This document shows positions 1-8,039 of a stretch of DNA of 64,000 nt, one piece after another. Origin of the DNA: DASQUK01 sp963813485 (lineage in GTDB: Bacteria > Actinomycetota > Acidimicrobiia > Acidimicrobiales > VFJN01); contig CAWEZE010000001.1 in the NCBI GenBank assembly GCA_963813485.1, forward strand, positions 1 to 64,000, written 5' to 3'. The position numbers were made by a program, and so were the translations under genes. The notes under the pieces are model-generated. The model worked only from the letters and a program-made list of their open reading frames with translations. It made no database searches and was not told the DNA's origin. Each line of letters opens with the position of its first letter. Position 1 is the first letter of the stretch.

Positions 1-1
1 C

Positions 2-297
2 GAGCAGCTGGACAAGGCCGGCAAGGGGGGCGTCGCTGCGCCGCGAGGGCTTGTACACCTCGCTGATCTCCGAGTGGCGCAAGCAGCGCACCTCGGTCGC
101 GCTGCAGGCGCTGGGCACGCCCTCGGGCGGGCCGCCGGCCGACCTGGTGGCGCGGGAGGCCGCCCGGCTGCGTAGTCGGGGTCGAGCAGCTCGAGGGCGA
201 GCTGGGCACGGCCCGCAGGGTGATCGAGGTCCAGGGAAAGCTCTCGGGACTGTTGGAGCAGCTCGCCACCGACAGCGGCCCGCCGAGGGCGGCGGAC
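2..297 (+). pseudogene. Transposase fragment (IS3-type OrfA-like), frameshifted
   Basis: Two frames together spell an IS-type helper transposase. About residues 2-30 read EQLDKAGKGG. The frame then changes near base 30 to SLRREGLYTSLISEWRKQR, and changes again near 175-180 to a coiled-coil-like stretch ending RRVIEVQGKLSGLLEQLA. This is the DNA-binding/leucine-zipper part typical of IS3-family OrfA proteins. No catalytic DDE domain is present, and the homology stops near 297, where the truncated phosphotransferase gene on the other strand begins. Seen: two frame changes and the abrupt junction. Inferred: a decayed insertion that cut the neighbouring gene. The upstream end lies outside the window. 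Confidence 0.7.
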
Positions 298-707
298 GCG
301 ATTCCCTCGACCAGCTGGTAGGCGAGTCCCTTGCGCGCCTCGAGGTCGGTGTCGAAGGGCGCCGGCCAGCCATCGGTGTTCATGGGCGACCAGCCGTCGA
401 CGAACCCCATCATGTAGAACGTCCGCCCGAGCACCGACTTATCGGCGCACCTGCCGAGGGCCGGTGTGCAGGGCACGTCGGTGCCGTCGAGTGCTTCGAT
501 GATGCGCCACTCGCGGAGGATGCCCTCGTCGCGGCTCTCCAGCGCCGCCGGCGGCGGGATGCGAACGGCGCCGTGCAGCTCACCACGGCGAATCTCGTAG
601 ATCTCGTTCTGCGAGCCCCCCGACACGTAGGTGGCCTCGATCGGCTCGCCCTTGCCCGGCAGGCCGGCCTCGTCCATCCAGGTCGCGAGACGGTCGACGT
701 CGATCAC
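297..707 (-). pseudogene. APH-family phosphotransferase, 3' truncated by IS remnant
   Basis: The N-terminal part of an aminoglycoside-phosphotransferase/choline-kinase-fold protein of the type often encoded beside acyl-CoA dehydrogenases. Recognisable segments are GGSQNEIYEIRRG (nucleotide-binding loop region), RDEGILREWRIIEAL and LGRTFYMMGFVDGWSPM, ending at LAYQLVEGIA. The GTG start at 707 overlaps the TGA of the upstream acyl-CoA dehydrogenase tail by 4 bp, a normal operon coupling for this gene pair. The C-terminal kinase lobe, with the catalytic HGD and metal-binding Asp, is missing because sequence matching a transposase on the opposite strand replaces it at about 297. It cannot make an active kinase. 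Confidence 0.72.
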
Positions 708-901
708 AGGTTCCCCACCTCGTGCTCGAGGTACTCGGCGAAGCGGGCCTTGGCGGCCTCCAGCTTCTTGGGGATCCACTCGGTGGGCCACGGGTCGTCG
801 CCCGGCTTGTAGTCCCGGAGCATCTGGGGGGCGACGGTGACCTCGTGGCCCTCGGTCGGGCCGTCGGCGAGGCCCAGGACACCGGCGCCGTGGTCGGCCA
901 C
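704..901 (-). pseudogene. Acyl-CoA dehydrogenase, C-terminal remnant
   Basis: Only the last ~65 residues of an acyl-CoA dehydrogenase are recognisable: LADGPTEGHEVTVAPQMLRDY followed by a tail ending YLEHEVGNL. The LADGP-E-H motif is the conserved C-terminal segment near the active site in this family. The open frame extends back to 988, but its first ~29 residues do not resemble the family, so the bulk of the enzyme has been lost. It overlaps the phosphotransferase start by 4 bp, preserving an ancestral operon arrangement. Non-functional in this state. Confidence 0.65.
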
Positions 902-1041
902 ACCGCTCGACGCTGCTGAAACTACGTTCTCTACCACCGGAAGTGCATTCTGCCAGAGGTATCGAGAACCGCATGTCGCGCTGGTCATCGATCGCCCGCC
1001 TCGAGCGACGCCTTGTGGAGGATGTTCGCCGCCAGCCGCAT

Positions 1042-1152
1042 GTGGGCGATGGCGTTCCCGGCGACCCGCTGGCGGACATCGGCGTCACCGAGGACGTGCG
1101 GTTCGTGATGAAGGGCGGCCAGGTGTACCGCCACGACAACGGGGATGCTTAG
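1042..1152 (+). pseudogene. Amidohydrolase, C-terminal remnant
   Basis: The last ~36 residues read GDPLADIGVTEDVRFVMKGG and then QVYR, the characteristic C-terminal strand of metal-dependent amidohydrolases (DGDPLADI...VMKGG). Nothing of the catalytic barrel is present upstream. The opposite strand over 990-1060 could encode a helical segment (HMRLAANILHKASLEAG) that I cannot assign. A recombination junction near 1,040 is likely. Degraded fragment. Confidence 0.45.
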
Positions 1153-1180
1153 GTCCCGTTGGTGAGGGCGCTCCGCGTCG

Positions 1181-1882
1181 TCAGGTGTTGTCGAGGCAAT
1201 GGGTCGCCTCTTCGGGCAGACCCGGCTTCTCGTTGTCCTCTCCTGTGGTGAAGTCGAACTCGATGCCGACCCAGGTGCCCGGGAGACCCTCTCTGGCACG
1301 TGGCTCACCATCGCCGATGAATGCTCGCCAGTCGGGCGACCGGTAGCCGGTGGTGTCGAAGCGGGCGACGGCGGCGATGCCTTCGATCACCGGAGAACGC
1401 TTCGCGATCAGCCATCGGGCTTGGAACGTCGGATCCCCGACGAGCTTGGCTTTGACGTACCACCACTCCACGACCGGGGGTCGAGGCGCGAGGATCCATT
1501 GCACCTCGGGGCTGGTGAAGTGACGCATGTCGATCACCTGGAAGTCACCGGTCACACCCATCTGGTCCCGGATGACATCGAGGGGTTCGCCGCGGAGAGC
1601 CGTGCCTCGTGCAGGCGTGGCCCATCCAGAAGCGCAACCGGGCACCGCGTCACCATCAAGGCGCCGGGCCGTTGTGGGAGTCGTTGCGGTCGCGGCAGGC
1701 GCCGCGATTGAGGTCGTTGCCGAGCTATCCGACCTCGGCCGCTCGACCGTCGAAGAGGTCGTTGGTGCTGCAGCGTCGTCTCCGCCCGAGTCGCGACTGC
1801 TGCACCCCGTCGCTGCTAGTGCGCCTGCGACCACGACCGCCGCAAACATCCGCCCGAGTTGTCGTCCCGCCGTCTTTGCCAT
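1181..1882 (-). CDS. Putative lipoprotein, function unknown
   Basis: A 233-residue secreted lipoprotein. The chosen ATG gives a signal peptide with basic residues, a hydrophobic core and the lipobox LAATGC with Cys27 as the lipidation site. A longer frame exists upstream but would bury the signal peptide. A Ser/Thr/Asp-rich linker (about residues 28-80) precedes a soluble domain with PVVEWWYVKAKL and GTWVGIEFDF, and an isolated Cys four residues from the end (THCLDNT) may pair with an earlier Cys. I recognise no family. It stands alone, divergent from the methyltransferase at 1984. Confidence 0.75.
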   Translation of the reverse strand: MAKTAGRQLGRMFAAVVVAGALAATGCSSRDSGGDDAAAPTTSSTVERPRSDSSATTSIAAPAATATTPTTARRLDGDAVPGCASGWATPARGTALRGEPLDVIRDQMGVTGDFQVIDMRHFTSPEVQWILAPRPPVVEWWYVKAKLVGDPTFQARWLIAKRSPVIEGIAAVARFDTTGYRSPDWRAFIGDGEPRAREGLPGTWVGIEFDFTTGEDNEKPGLPEEATHCLDNT

Positions 1883-1983
1883 GCACAGAGAGACGCTCAA
1901 CCACCGAGCTGGGTTGACAACCCCCGACAAATCGGCATCGGCCCGGGGCGGGGGAACCAAGTGGACCGCGCGACGCGACTCGT

Positions 1984-3063
1984 GTGGATCGAGCACCACA
2001 ACTTTCGAGCGGCACCGTCGGCCGTGAGAAGCTCGGAGGAGCAGCGGTCACAGATGGTGATGATCAGGCGATCAAGCGTTGGTCGCCTGATGGACGAAAG
2101 TTCTTGCCAAGCATGCCTCCTCCCACCCCGGTCGACACCTCTGCCAAGTCCTTCACCATCGATGGCGTGGAGTTCGTCCAGAGCTTCATGGGAACGAGCA
2201 CGCCACAGCAGTTCATCATCACCAAGCAGGGTCCGATCCTCGACGCCTACCTGGACATGCTCAGGGAGAGCGACGGTCGCACGATGGTCGAGCTCGGGAT
2301 CTACGCCGGGGGCAGCACAGTGCTGGCTGCGCTGTTGGGCAACCTGGAGCGGCTGATCGCCGTGGATCTCAGCGAGCCCGAACTCGCCCTCGAGCAGTTC
2401 CTGGACGACCGTGACCTCCGAGGGAGGGTCCACACGCACTATCGGCTCGACCAGTCCGATCGGGTCGAACTCCTCGCGACGGTCCAGGCCGACCTCGGCG
2501 GCGACAGCGTCGACATCGTGATCGATGACGCGTCCCACCTGCTGCCGGAGACCTGGGCGTCCTTCGAGACCCTCTTTCCGCTCCTCCGGCCCGGCGGGCG
2601 CTACATCATCGAAGACTGGTGCACGAGCGCGCTGGCGGTCCAGGCCCTCGTCGAGCTGCTCGACGACGAGGACGCCGCCGCCAAGGCCCTGCGGGACGGA
2701 CACTGGCTCTTCAACAGCACGGTCAACGGGTCCCTGATCTCGTCGAGCATGTCGGCGGCCCTGAGAGAGCTCGTTCGAGGGGAATCACCGCTCGCGGCCC
2801 GAGCGCGAGCGGTGGTCGACCGCCATTCTCTGCCCCTCGACCTCCCCACCCGTCGGAACCTCGCGTCCATCGGAGCGGACTTCGTCGGAGTCGCCGGTGC
2901 CCGACCCGGAGTGATCGAACGGGTCGAGGTCGACAAGAACTGGATCACCGTCACGAGGGGCCCCGACGACATCCCGAAGGAGGGCTGGACGCTCCTCCGT
3001 CATCCGGGCGAGACCGAGGTGCTCCTCGGCTGCGGACCCCTCAGCCTGATCGCAAACGACTAG
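1984..3063 (+). CDS. Class I SAM-dependent methyltransferase-like protein
   Basis: A 359-residue protein with a Rossmann-type methyltransferase core. Motif I is MVELGIYAGGSTVL (residues ~100-113), the acidic residue ending strand 2 is in LIAVDLSEPE, and motif IV is VDIVIDDASHLL followed by LRPGGRYIIEDW. This pattern resembles the methyltransferase_24/cephalosporin-hydroxylase-like group, which act on small metabolites or sugars; the substrate cannot be predicted. The GTG at 1984 is used; the next in-frame start is ATG at 2113, which would remove a low-conservation N-terminus and is a real alternative. No operon partner. Confidence 0.75.
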   Translation: MDRAPQLSSGTVGREKLGGAAVTDGDDQAIKRWSPDGRKFLPSMPPPTPVDTSAKSFTIDGVEFVQSFMGTSTPQQFIITKQGPILDAYLDMLRESDGRTMVELGIYAGGSTVLAALLGNLERLIAVDLSEPELALEQFLDDRDLRGRVHTHYRLDQSDRVELLATVQADLGGDSVDIVIDDASHLLPETWASFETLFPLLRPGGRYIIEDWCTSALAVQALVELLDDEDAAAKALRDGHWLFNSTVNGSLISSSMSAALRELVRGESPLAARARAVVDRHSLPLDLPTRRNLASIGADFVGVAGARPGVIERVEVDKNWITVTRGPDDIPKEGWTLLRHPGETEVLLGCGPLSLIAND

Positions 3064-3142
3064 GTCCGAGGACGATCACCGGCGTCTCGGTCGACCGCCG
3101 GCCGCGTAGCCGTCGAGCTGCGGTTCGACCACGGATGGCGAT

Positions 3143-3851
3143 TCAGGCGGGCGCATCCGTGCCGATCCCGCGGACGAGGAGATCCCAGAGATCCTCGTCA
3201 CCGCTCCCTTGGCGGACCGACGAACCGCTGATCGTCGTGGATAGCGCGTTGAAGCTGATGGCCTGGATGAGGATGCCGGCAAACCGTCGGTGGGGGAGGT
3301 CGGGACGGATGGCGCCTGCCTCCGCCGCCTCGTTGAGCAGCTCCACGAGCAGCGAGACGAGCGGCACGTAGGCGCGGGAGGCCTCCTTCGGGTGCTCGGT
3401 GAGGAGCTGCTGGGCGAATGCACCCATCGCGGGCGCCGTCACCTTCTTTGCCGCCCGACCCTTGGGTGCGGGCCGGCACAGCTGGTAGTACTCGACTGCG
3501 AAGCGATGAAGCCGGTCGAAGGGGTCGTCCTCCTTGGCGGTCACCTCCCGAAGGTGCTCCGCAGTGGATCGCACCGCCTCCTCGAACAGGGCCAGCAGGA
3601 GCTCGTGCTTCCCAGCGAAGTACTGGTAGAAGCTCCGGAGCGATTGGCCCGACCGTTCCACGACCTCTTGGACGGTGAAGTCCGTGGCCGACTCGCTGTT
3701 CATGAAATCGAGCGCGGCGTCGAGGAAGCGCTGCACACGTTTCTCGGCCCGCGAGCCGCGCCGGGTCGAGCGACCGTGCTATGGCCAGCTCACGCCAACT
3801 GCCGGGCTGAACGGCCGCTGCGGCCTCGGCCGCAGGTTCGTCTCTCGCCAT
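3143..3851 (-). CDS. TetR-family transcriptional regulator (frameshifted near its N-terminus)
   Basis: The main frame (3143-3736, 197 residues) holds a clear TetR DNA-binding domain: RFLDAALDFM, FTVQEVVERSGQSLRSFYQYF (helix-turn-helix) and KHELLLALFEEAV, followed by an all-helical ligand domain. In that frame only a GTG at 3736 can start, and a TAG lies 42 bases upstream of it. In another frame the sequence MARDEPAAEAAAAVQPGSWR plus ELAIARSLDPAR reads from an ATG at 3851. That is a typical N-terminal extension for this TetR subgroup, so a one-base frame change near 3750-3785 best explains the locus. It lies divergent to the P450 gene, the usual position of a local repressor. Confidence 0.75.
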
Positions 3852-4169
3852 GCGAGTAGCGTACTCGGCGATGAAGCGGACACCCGCGGCTTTCTGAGAG
3901 GCATGATCTCGATTCCCAAGAGGCATGCTTCGCATGCGTATCGACGATTGTGTATCGCACGTTCTCGTCGGATCGACCTTGGTCCGGTAGCTGTCTCCCT
4001 CCGGGCCGATCGTCATCCCGATGCGTATCCCCCATCCCTGCGTCGTCGACACGACGACGTCTCCGAGAACTACCTTCTTCCACCAGTGTGACGTGAGTCT
4101 CGCCAGCCGCGAGGAAGACGCCCGCACGGGAGGAGCCGTGGATCACGCAGGCTGCAGAGGGAGGCTTCG
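3852..4169. promoter_or_regulatory. Divergent TetR/P450 intergenic region with palindromic operator candidates
   Basis: This 318-bp spacer contains no gene and is less GC-rich than its surroundings. Two symmetric elements stand out: GCATGC-TTC-GCATGC at 3923-3937, and a repeated GTATCG separated by 8 bases (3938-3943 and 3952-3957). TetR proteins usually bind short palindromes in such divergent spacers, so these are candidate operators for the adjacent regulator; this is inference. The P450 has a Shine-Dalgarno GGAGG shortly before its ATG at 4170. Confidence 0.4.
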
Positions 4170-5366
4170 ATGACCGCAACCGAATCCGATGTCTACTACG
4201 ACCCCTACGACTTCGAGATCGACGCGGATCCGTACCGGGTCTGGAAGCGGCTGCGGAACGAGCACCCCCTTTACTACAACGACCGCTACGACTTCTACGC
4301 GCTGAGCCGGTTCGAGGACGTCGAGCGGGCCCTCGTCGACTGGAGGACGTACAGCTCTGCCAAGGGCACCGTCCTCGAGCTGATCAAGAGCGGCATGGAG
4401 ATGCCGGGCTCGATCATCTTCGAGGATCCGCCCCACCACGACCTCCATCGCGGGCTGCTCTCACGGGTGTTCACGCCCCGCAAGATGAACGCCATCGAGC
4501 CCCAGGTGCGGGAGTTCTGCGCCCGGTGCCTCGACCCGTTTGTCGGGGCCGGTGGGTTCGACTTCATCCGCGATCTCGGCGCCCAGATGCCGATGCGCAC
4601 CATCGGCATGCTCCTCGGCATCCCCGAGCAGGACCAGGAGGCGATCCGGGATCGGATCGACGACGGGCTGCGTCTCGACGAGGGCACCATGCCCGACCCC
4701 GACACCCAGTTCGGCCAAAGCCAAGCCAGCGCGTTCGCGGACTACATCGCGTGGCGGGCGGAGCATCCCTCCGACGACCTGATGACCGAGCTGCTGCAGG
4801 CGGAGTACGAGGACACCGAGGGGACCCGGCGCCGGCTCACCCGCGAGGAGGTCATCAACTATGTCAACCTGCTCGACGCCGCCGGCAACGAGACGACGAC
4901 GCGGCTCATCGGGTGGACCGGCAAGGTGCTGGCCGAGCACGCTGACCAGCGCCAGCAGCTGGTCGACGACAGGCGCCTGGTGCCGAATGCGATCGAGGAG
5001 CTGTTGCGCTTCGAGCCGCCGTCACCGGTCCAGGCCCGCTATGTCACCAGGGACGTCGAGCACCACGGGCAGGTCGTTCCCGAGGGCAGCGTCATGCTCC
5101 TGCTGAACGCGTCCGGGAACCGCGACGAGCGCAAGTTCGCCGACCCCGACCGGTTCGACATCCGCCGCAAGATCGATCACCACTTGGCGTTCGGCTACGG
5201 GACCCACTTCTGCCTGGGTGCCGCGCTGGCCCGGCTCGAGGGTCGGGTCGCCCTCGACGAGGTCCTGAAACGGTTCCCGACATGGGAGGTCGACTGGGAC
5301 AACGCCGTCCAGGCCCGGACATCGACGGTGCGTGGCTGGGAGAGCCTCCCTGTTCTCACACCCTGA
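4170..5366 (+). CDS. Cytochrome P450
   Basis: A complete 398-residue bacterial class I P450. The I-helix oxygen-activation motif AGNETT is at 238-243, the ExxR pair (E277, R280) lies in EELLR, the PERF-region equivalent is DPDRFD, and the heme loop is FGYGTHFCLGAALAR with Cys348 as the axial ligand. It is a soluble monooxygenase that needs a ferredoxin and reductase, and neither gene is in the window. The overall pattern resembles actinobacterial CYPs acting on steroids, fatty acids or terpenoids, but the substrate cannot be read from sequence. Regulation by the divergent TetR protein is likely. SD GGAGG supports the ATG. Confidence 0.93.
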   Translation: MTATESDVYYDPYDFEIDADPYRVWKRLRNEHPLYYNDRYDFYALSRFEDVERALVDWRTYSSAKGTVLELIKSGMEMPGSIIFEDPPHHDLHRGLLSRVFTPRKMNAIEPQVREFCARCLDPFVGAGGFDFIRDLGAQMPMRTIGMLLGIPEQDQEAIRDRIDDGLRLDEGTMPDPDTQFGQSQASAFADYIAWRAEHPSDDLMTELLQAEYEDTEGTRRRLTREEVINYVNLLDAAGNETTTRLIGWTGKVLAEHADQRQQLVDDRRLVPNAIEELLRFEPPSPVQARYVTRDVEHHGQVVPEGSVMLLLNASGNRDERKFADPDRFDIRRKIDHHLAFGYGTHFCLGAALARLEGRVALDEVLKRFPTWEVDWDNAVQARTSTVRGWESLPVLTP

Positions 5367-5441
5367 CCCGGAGCCCGGCCTCGAACCCGAGGATCGGGTC
5401 CTCAAGATAGGGGTCGCCAAGGGTGTGGTGTACTGACGCCC

Positions 5442-6104
5442 ATGAAGGCGTCTGCGCGTGCAGACGGCCGTCTGCGACATCCAGTCCTTTTCGCCGCGGT
5501 AGCTGCCGTCTGCTTCGCGGCGTCCGCGCTCGTGGCGTGGCAGGAGCCGGTGCCGGGCTGGGAGCTGCGCCTCACCGAGTGGATCAACGATGCGCCCGCC
5601 GGGGTGGCGTCGGCGATGTATCCGATCATGCAACTCGGCACGCTTGCCGCCCCGTTGCTCGCTGCGTTCGGGATCGTGATCTTCCGCCGGGACTGGCTGC
5701 TGGCCGGCGTAACCGTCGTCGTCGGGCTTCTGGCGTGGTTCGGGGCCAAGGAGGTGAAGCAAATCGTCGAACGGGGGCGTCCGCGTGCGTACCTCCCGGA
5801 GATCAACGTGCGGGAGGGCGACGGTGCCGGGCTGGGGTTCATCTCCGGACACAGCGCAGTCGCGGCCGCCACGGCCGTGATGGTCATCGCGGCACTCCCC
5901 GCCCGCTACCGGCCGATTCCCGTCATCCTGGCAGTCATCGTCGGCATCGCCCGCATCGTTCACGGCGTCCACCTGCCCGCCGACGTCGTCGGCGGCTGGA
6001 GCTTCGGCTCCCTGATCGCCATAGGTGGATTGTGGGTCGCCGATCACCTGCGTCGGGAGCCCGCGGGCCGCCCGGGTGACGTCGATCTCGGGGCGCGCGC
6101 CTGA
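5442..6104 (+). CDS. PAP2-superfamily membrane phosphatase
   Basis: A 220-residue integral membrane protein with about six hydrophobic segments. It carries the full three-part phosphatidic-acid-phosphatase signature: K106-x6-R113-P114 (KQIVERGRP), SGH at 135-137 and R171-x5-H177-x3-D181 (RIVHGVHLPAD). The two histidines are the expected nucleophile and acid. Family members dephosphorylate lipid phosphates such as phosphatidate or undecaprenyl pyrophosphate on the outer face of the membrane. The gene is monocistronic as far as can be seen. Substrate unknown. Confidence 0.88.
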   Translation: MKASARADGRLRHPVLFAAVAAVCFAASALVAWQEPVPGWELRLTEWINDAPAGVASAMYPIMQLGTLAAPLLAAFGIVIFRRDWLLAGVTVVVGLLAWFGAKEVKQIVERGRPRAYLPEINVREGDGAGLGFISGHSAVAAATAVMVIAALPARYRPIPVILAVIVGIARIVHGVHLPADVVGGWSFGSLIAIGGLWVADHLRREPAGRPGDVDLGARA

Positions 6105-6187
6105 GCTCGATCCAGCGGCCATGGCACCCGGGGGGCCAGGACGCCTGGGTGGGGCTACCCCCACCCGGAAGACGCCGGGGCGCTCCA

Positions 6188-6216
6188 TTCACGCTCCGAG
6201 CACCCGTCCGTACTGT
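6188..6216 (+). promoter_or_regulatory. Candidate sigma70-type promoter for a leaderless small ORF
   Basis: TTCACG (6188-6193) and TACTGT (6211-6216) are spaced by exactly 17 bases, and the ATG of a short open frame begins 6 bases after the -10 box. The transcript would therefore start at or next to the start codon, a leaderless arrangement common in actinobacteria. Match quality is moderate. Confidence 0.4.
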
Positions 6217-6222
6217 GATCCC

Positions 6223-6450
6223 ATGGCTGCGAGCGACGTCATGACCAGAGCGGGGGCCATGCGCGCCGGTCCGGCGAAGGACCCAGGTGGCGACAGCTCT
6301 ACATGGACCGACATCCTGCGGGCAATGGCTGTGCGCAAGCGGCTCGAAGAGATGTCACCCGCCCCCACCGGTAAGGGCTCGGAGACGCCGGGGGGCGCCA
6401 TGAATCGTCCTGTTGCCGGCCCCACCGAGCAGCGTGCAACTAGGGGCTGA
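6223..6450 (+). CDS. Possible small leaderless protein
   Basis: A 75-residue open frame beginning MAASDVMTRAGAMRAGPAKD, with a central segment WTDILRAMAVRKRLEEM that could form an amphipathic helix. No family is recognised. Support comes from a plausible promoter placed so that its transcript would start at the ATG. It ends 11 bases inside the convergent lipoprotein gene. Apart from this ORF, the 335-bp stretch from 6105 to 6439 holds nothing I can name. Spurious coding remains quite possible. Confidence 0.35.
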   Translation: MAASDVMTRAGAMRAGPAKDPGGDSSTWTDILRAMAVRKRLEEMSPAPTGKGSETPGGAMNRPVAGPTEQRATRG

Positions 6451-7138
6451 AGTAGCGATCGAGTACGCCGACCGCGGTTGGCAGCAATTGATCGCAGCCG
6501 GCGCCCGCCGCTTCGACGGCGTAGGGCAGGAACTCTCCCGCGTCGAGCCGGCCGCGAGCCCCCAGGTCCAGGAGGCGGTCGAGCGCCGTTCCGACGGCGT
6601 CACTGGCCCCCGGCGCGTCCAGGAGATCGCAGACGACGGCCTCGACGCCGCCGGGGACGTGCGTGGCCCCGGGCGGGAGCGGGGGCGTCGGTGCCAGGGC
6701 CAGGTACACCTCGGCCCGGTAGAAGTCCCGCTCGCCGGTGGTTGGCCCTCGAGCGCACACGTCGGGGGTGCCGGAGTAGCGGAGCAGGCGGTTGGCCGGC
6801 CCGACCATCGCGACATTGGTCACGATCAGGCCGTGGAGCCACGACGTGGTGACGTCGGGGTCGAAGGCCGACCCGCAGAGCATCGTGGCCACGCCTCCCA
6901 CCTGGTCGGCCGTCACGGGGGTGAGCCCGAGCGCGCTGACGTCCTCGGCGATCGCCTGTGGTGTCGAGTCGAGAAGCTCCCGGAAGTCGGCCAGGGCAGC
7001 GTCGAGCCCCGCGGCGTCGGTGGTCTCGAGGGTCGTTGTCGTCGTAGCCCCGGGATCACCGTTGTCGTTGTCGTCGCCACACCCCGCAGCGAGCAGGGCG
7101 ACGGCCGCGAGCGCAGCAACAGGCCGCACGAATGACAT
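6440..7138 (-). CDS. Putative lipoprotein, function unknown
   Basis: A 232-residue secreted lipoprotein. The signal peptide MSFVRPVAALAAVALLAAGC places the lipidated Cys at residue 20, immediately followed by an Asp/Asn-rich and Thr-rich linker (GATTTTTLETT). The mature domain is alanine/leucine rich with three further Cys (in MLCGSAFD, DVCARG, VVCDLL) and a fourth near the C-terminus (GAGCDQLL), which could form two disulfides outside the cell. The ATG at 7138 is preferred over an upstream in-frame start because it fits the signal peptide. No family recognised. Confidence 0.78.
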   Translation of the reverse strand: MSFVRPVAALAAVALLAAGCGDDNDNGDPGATTTTTLETTDAAGLDAALADFRELLDSTPQAIAEDVSALGLTPVTADQVGGVATMLCGSAFDPDVTTSWLHGLIVTNVAMVGPANRLLRYSGTPDVCARGPTTGERDFYRAEVYLALAPTPPLPPGATHVPGGVEAVVCDLLDAPGASDAVGTALDRLLDLGARGRLDAGEFLPYAVEAAGAGCDQLLPTAVGVLDRYFSP

Positions 7139-7316
7139 CGCCCGATCCCCTCGAGGTGTGACAGGGGGAAAGATCCAGCCCGCCACGTGATGAGTGTGCG
7201 CCGACGGGTGCTAACTGCCGATTAGCGAAGTGGCGGTCGGACAGATCCGCCGGCGCCTACGGCAGTGGGACGGTCAGGCTCTGGGAGCCGTCAATGCCGC
7301 GGAGGTGCTGAGCCGT

Positions 7317-8039
7317 TCAGGCGGCGGCGTCGTGGAACACGATGCCCAGGGTGTGGCGACGCCCCCTACGAACGGTGCTGACGCCGTGCCGCAGCGGCCC
7401 GTTGGACCAGCCTCGTTGGCTCCGCACGGGGCGGTCGCGGGTGGTGAACACCAGCCCGTGGCCCCGGGGAATCGTGCTGGCGGTTGCGCGGGACTGGGCT
7501 CGGGGACGTTGCTCGACGACGACGAACTCGCCCCCGGTGTAGGTATCACCGGGTCGGTCGAGGCCGATGACGACCTGGAGCGGGAACACCAGATCGCCGT
7601 AGATGTCGCGGTGCAGCGCGTTCCAATCGCCCGGGCCATAGCGCAGCATCAGCGGCGTCGGTCGGGTCTGTCCCGCATCGTGGCACCGGTCGAGCCAGTC
7701 ATCGAAACGGTCCGGCCACGGCGCCGGCTGGTCTCGCCGCTGTGCCCATGTCCGCGCGATCGGCAGGAGGTGGGGCCAGAACGCGGACCGCAGCTCGGCC
7801 ACGATCCGGGGCAGCGGGTGGTCGAAGTAGCGATACTGCCCCTCGCCGAAGCGGTGGCGGGCCATGTCGATCGTGGATCGGAACCGGGCGGCGTCGTCAT
7901 AGACGTCTACCAGCGCCCGGCATTCGCCGGCGGTGAGAACCGCGCCGGTCGGGCCGACTCCGACGTCGTCGAGGCAGGCACCGACGTCGGTCCAGCGGAG
8001 CCGGTCCACGCGATCGGCGATGGACCTCGGGGCGCTCAT
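7317..8039 (-). CDS. 2-oxoglutarate/Fe(II)-dependent oxygenase
   Basis: A 240-residue protein with the double-stranded beta-helix motif set. The iron ligands are HxD in ALHRDIYGD, the lid strand is GGEFVVVEQ, and the distal His comes in PLRHGVSTV with a downstream Arg pair (RRGRRHTLGIVFH) to bind 2-oxoglutarate. It belongs to the prolyl-hydroxylase-like group that hydroxylates proteins or nucleobases. Its ATG overlaps the stop codon of the upstream alkB-type gene (ATGA), so the two are translationally coupled and probably act in the same process, for example alkylation repair or modification. The substrate is not predictable. Confidence 0.82.
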   Translation of the reverse strand: MSAPRSIADRVDRLRWTDVGACLDDVGVGPTGAVLTAGECRALVDVYDDAARFRSTIDMARHRFGEGQYRYFDHPLPRIVAELRSAFWPHLLPIARTWAQRRDQPAPWPDRFDDWLDRCHDAGQTRPTPLMLRYGPGDWNALHRDIYGDLVFPLQVVIGLDRPGDTYTGGEFVVVEQRPRAQSRATASTIPRGHGLVFTTRDRPVRSQRGWSNGPLRHGVSTVRRGRRHTLGIVFHDAAA

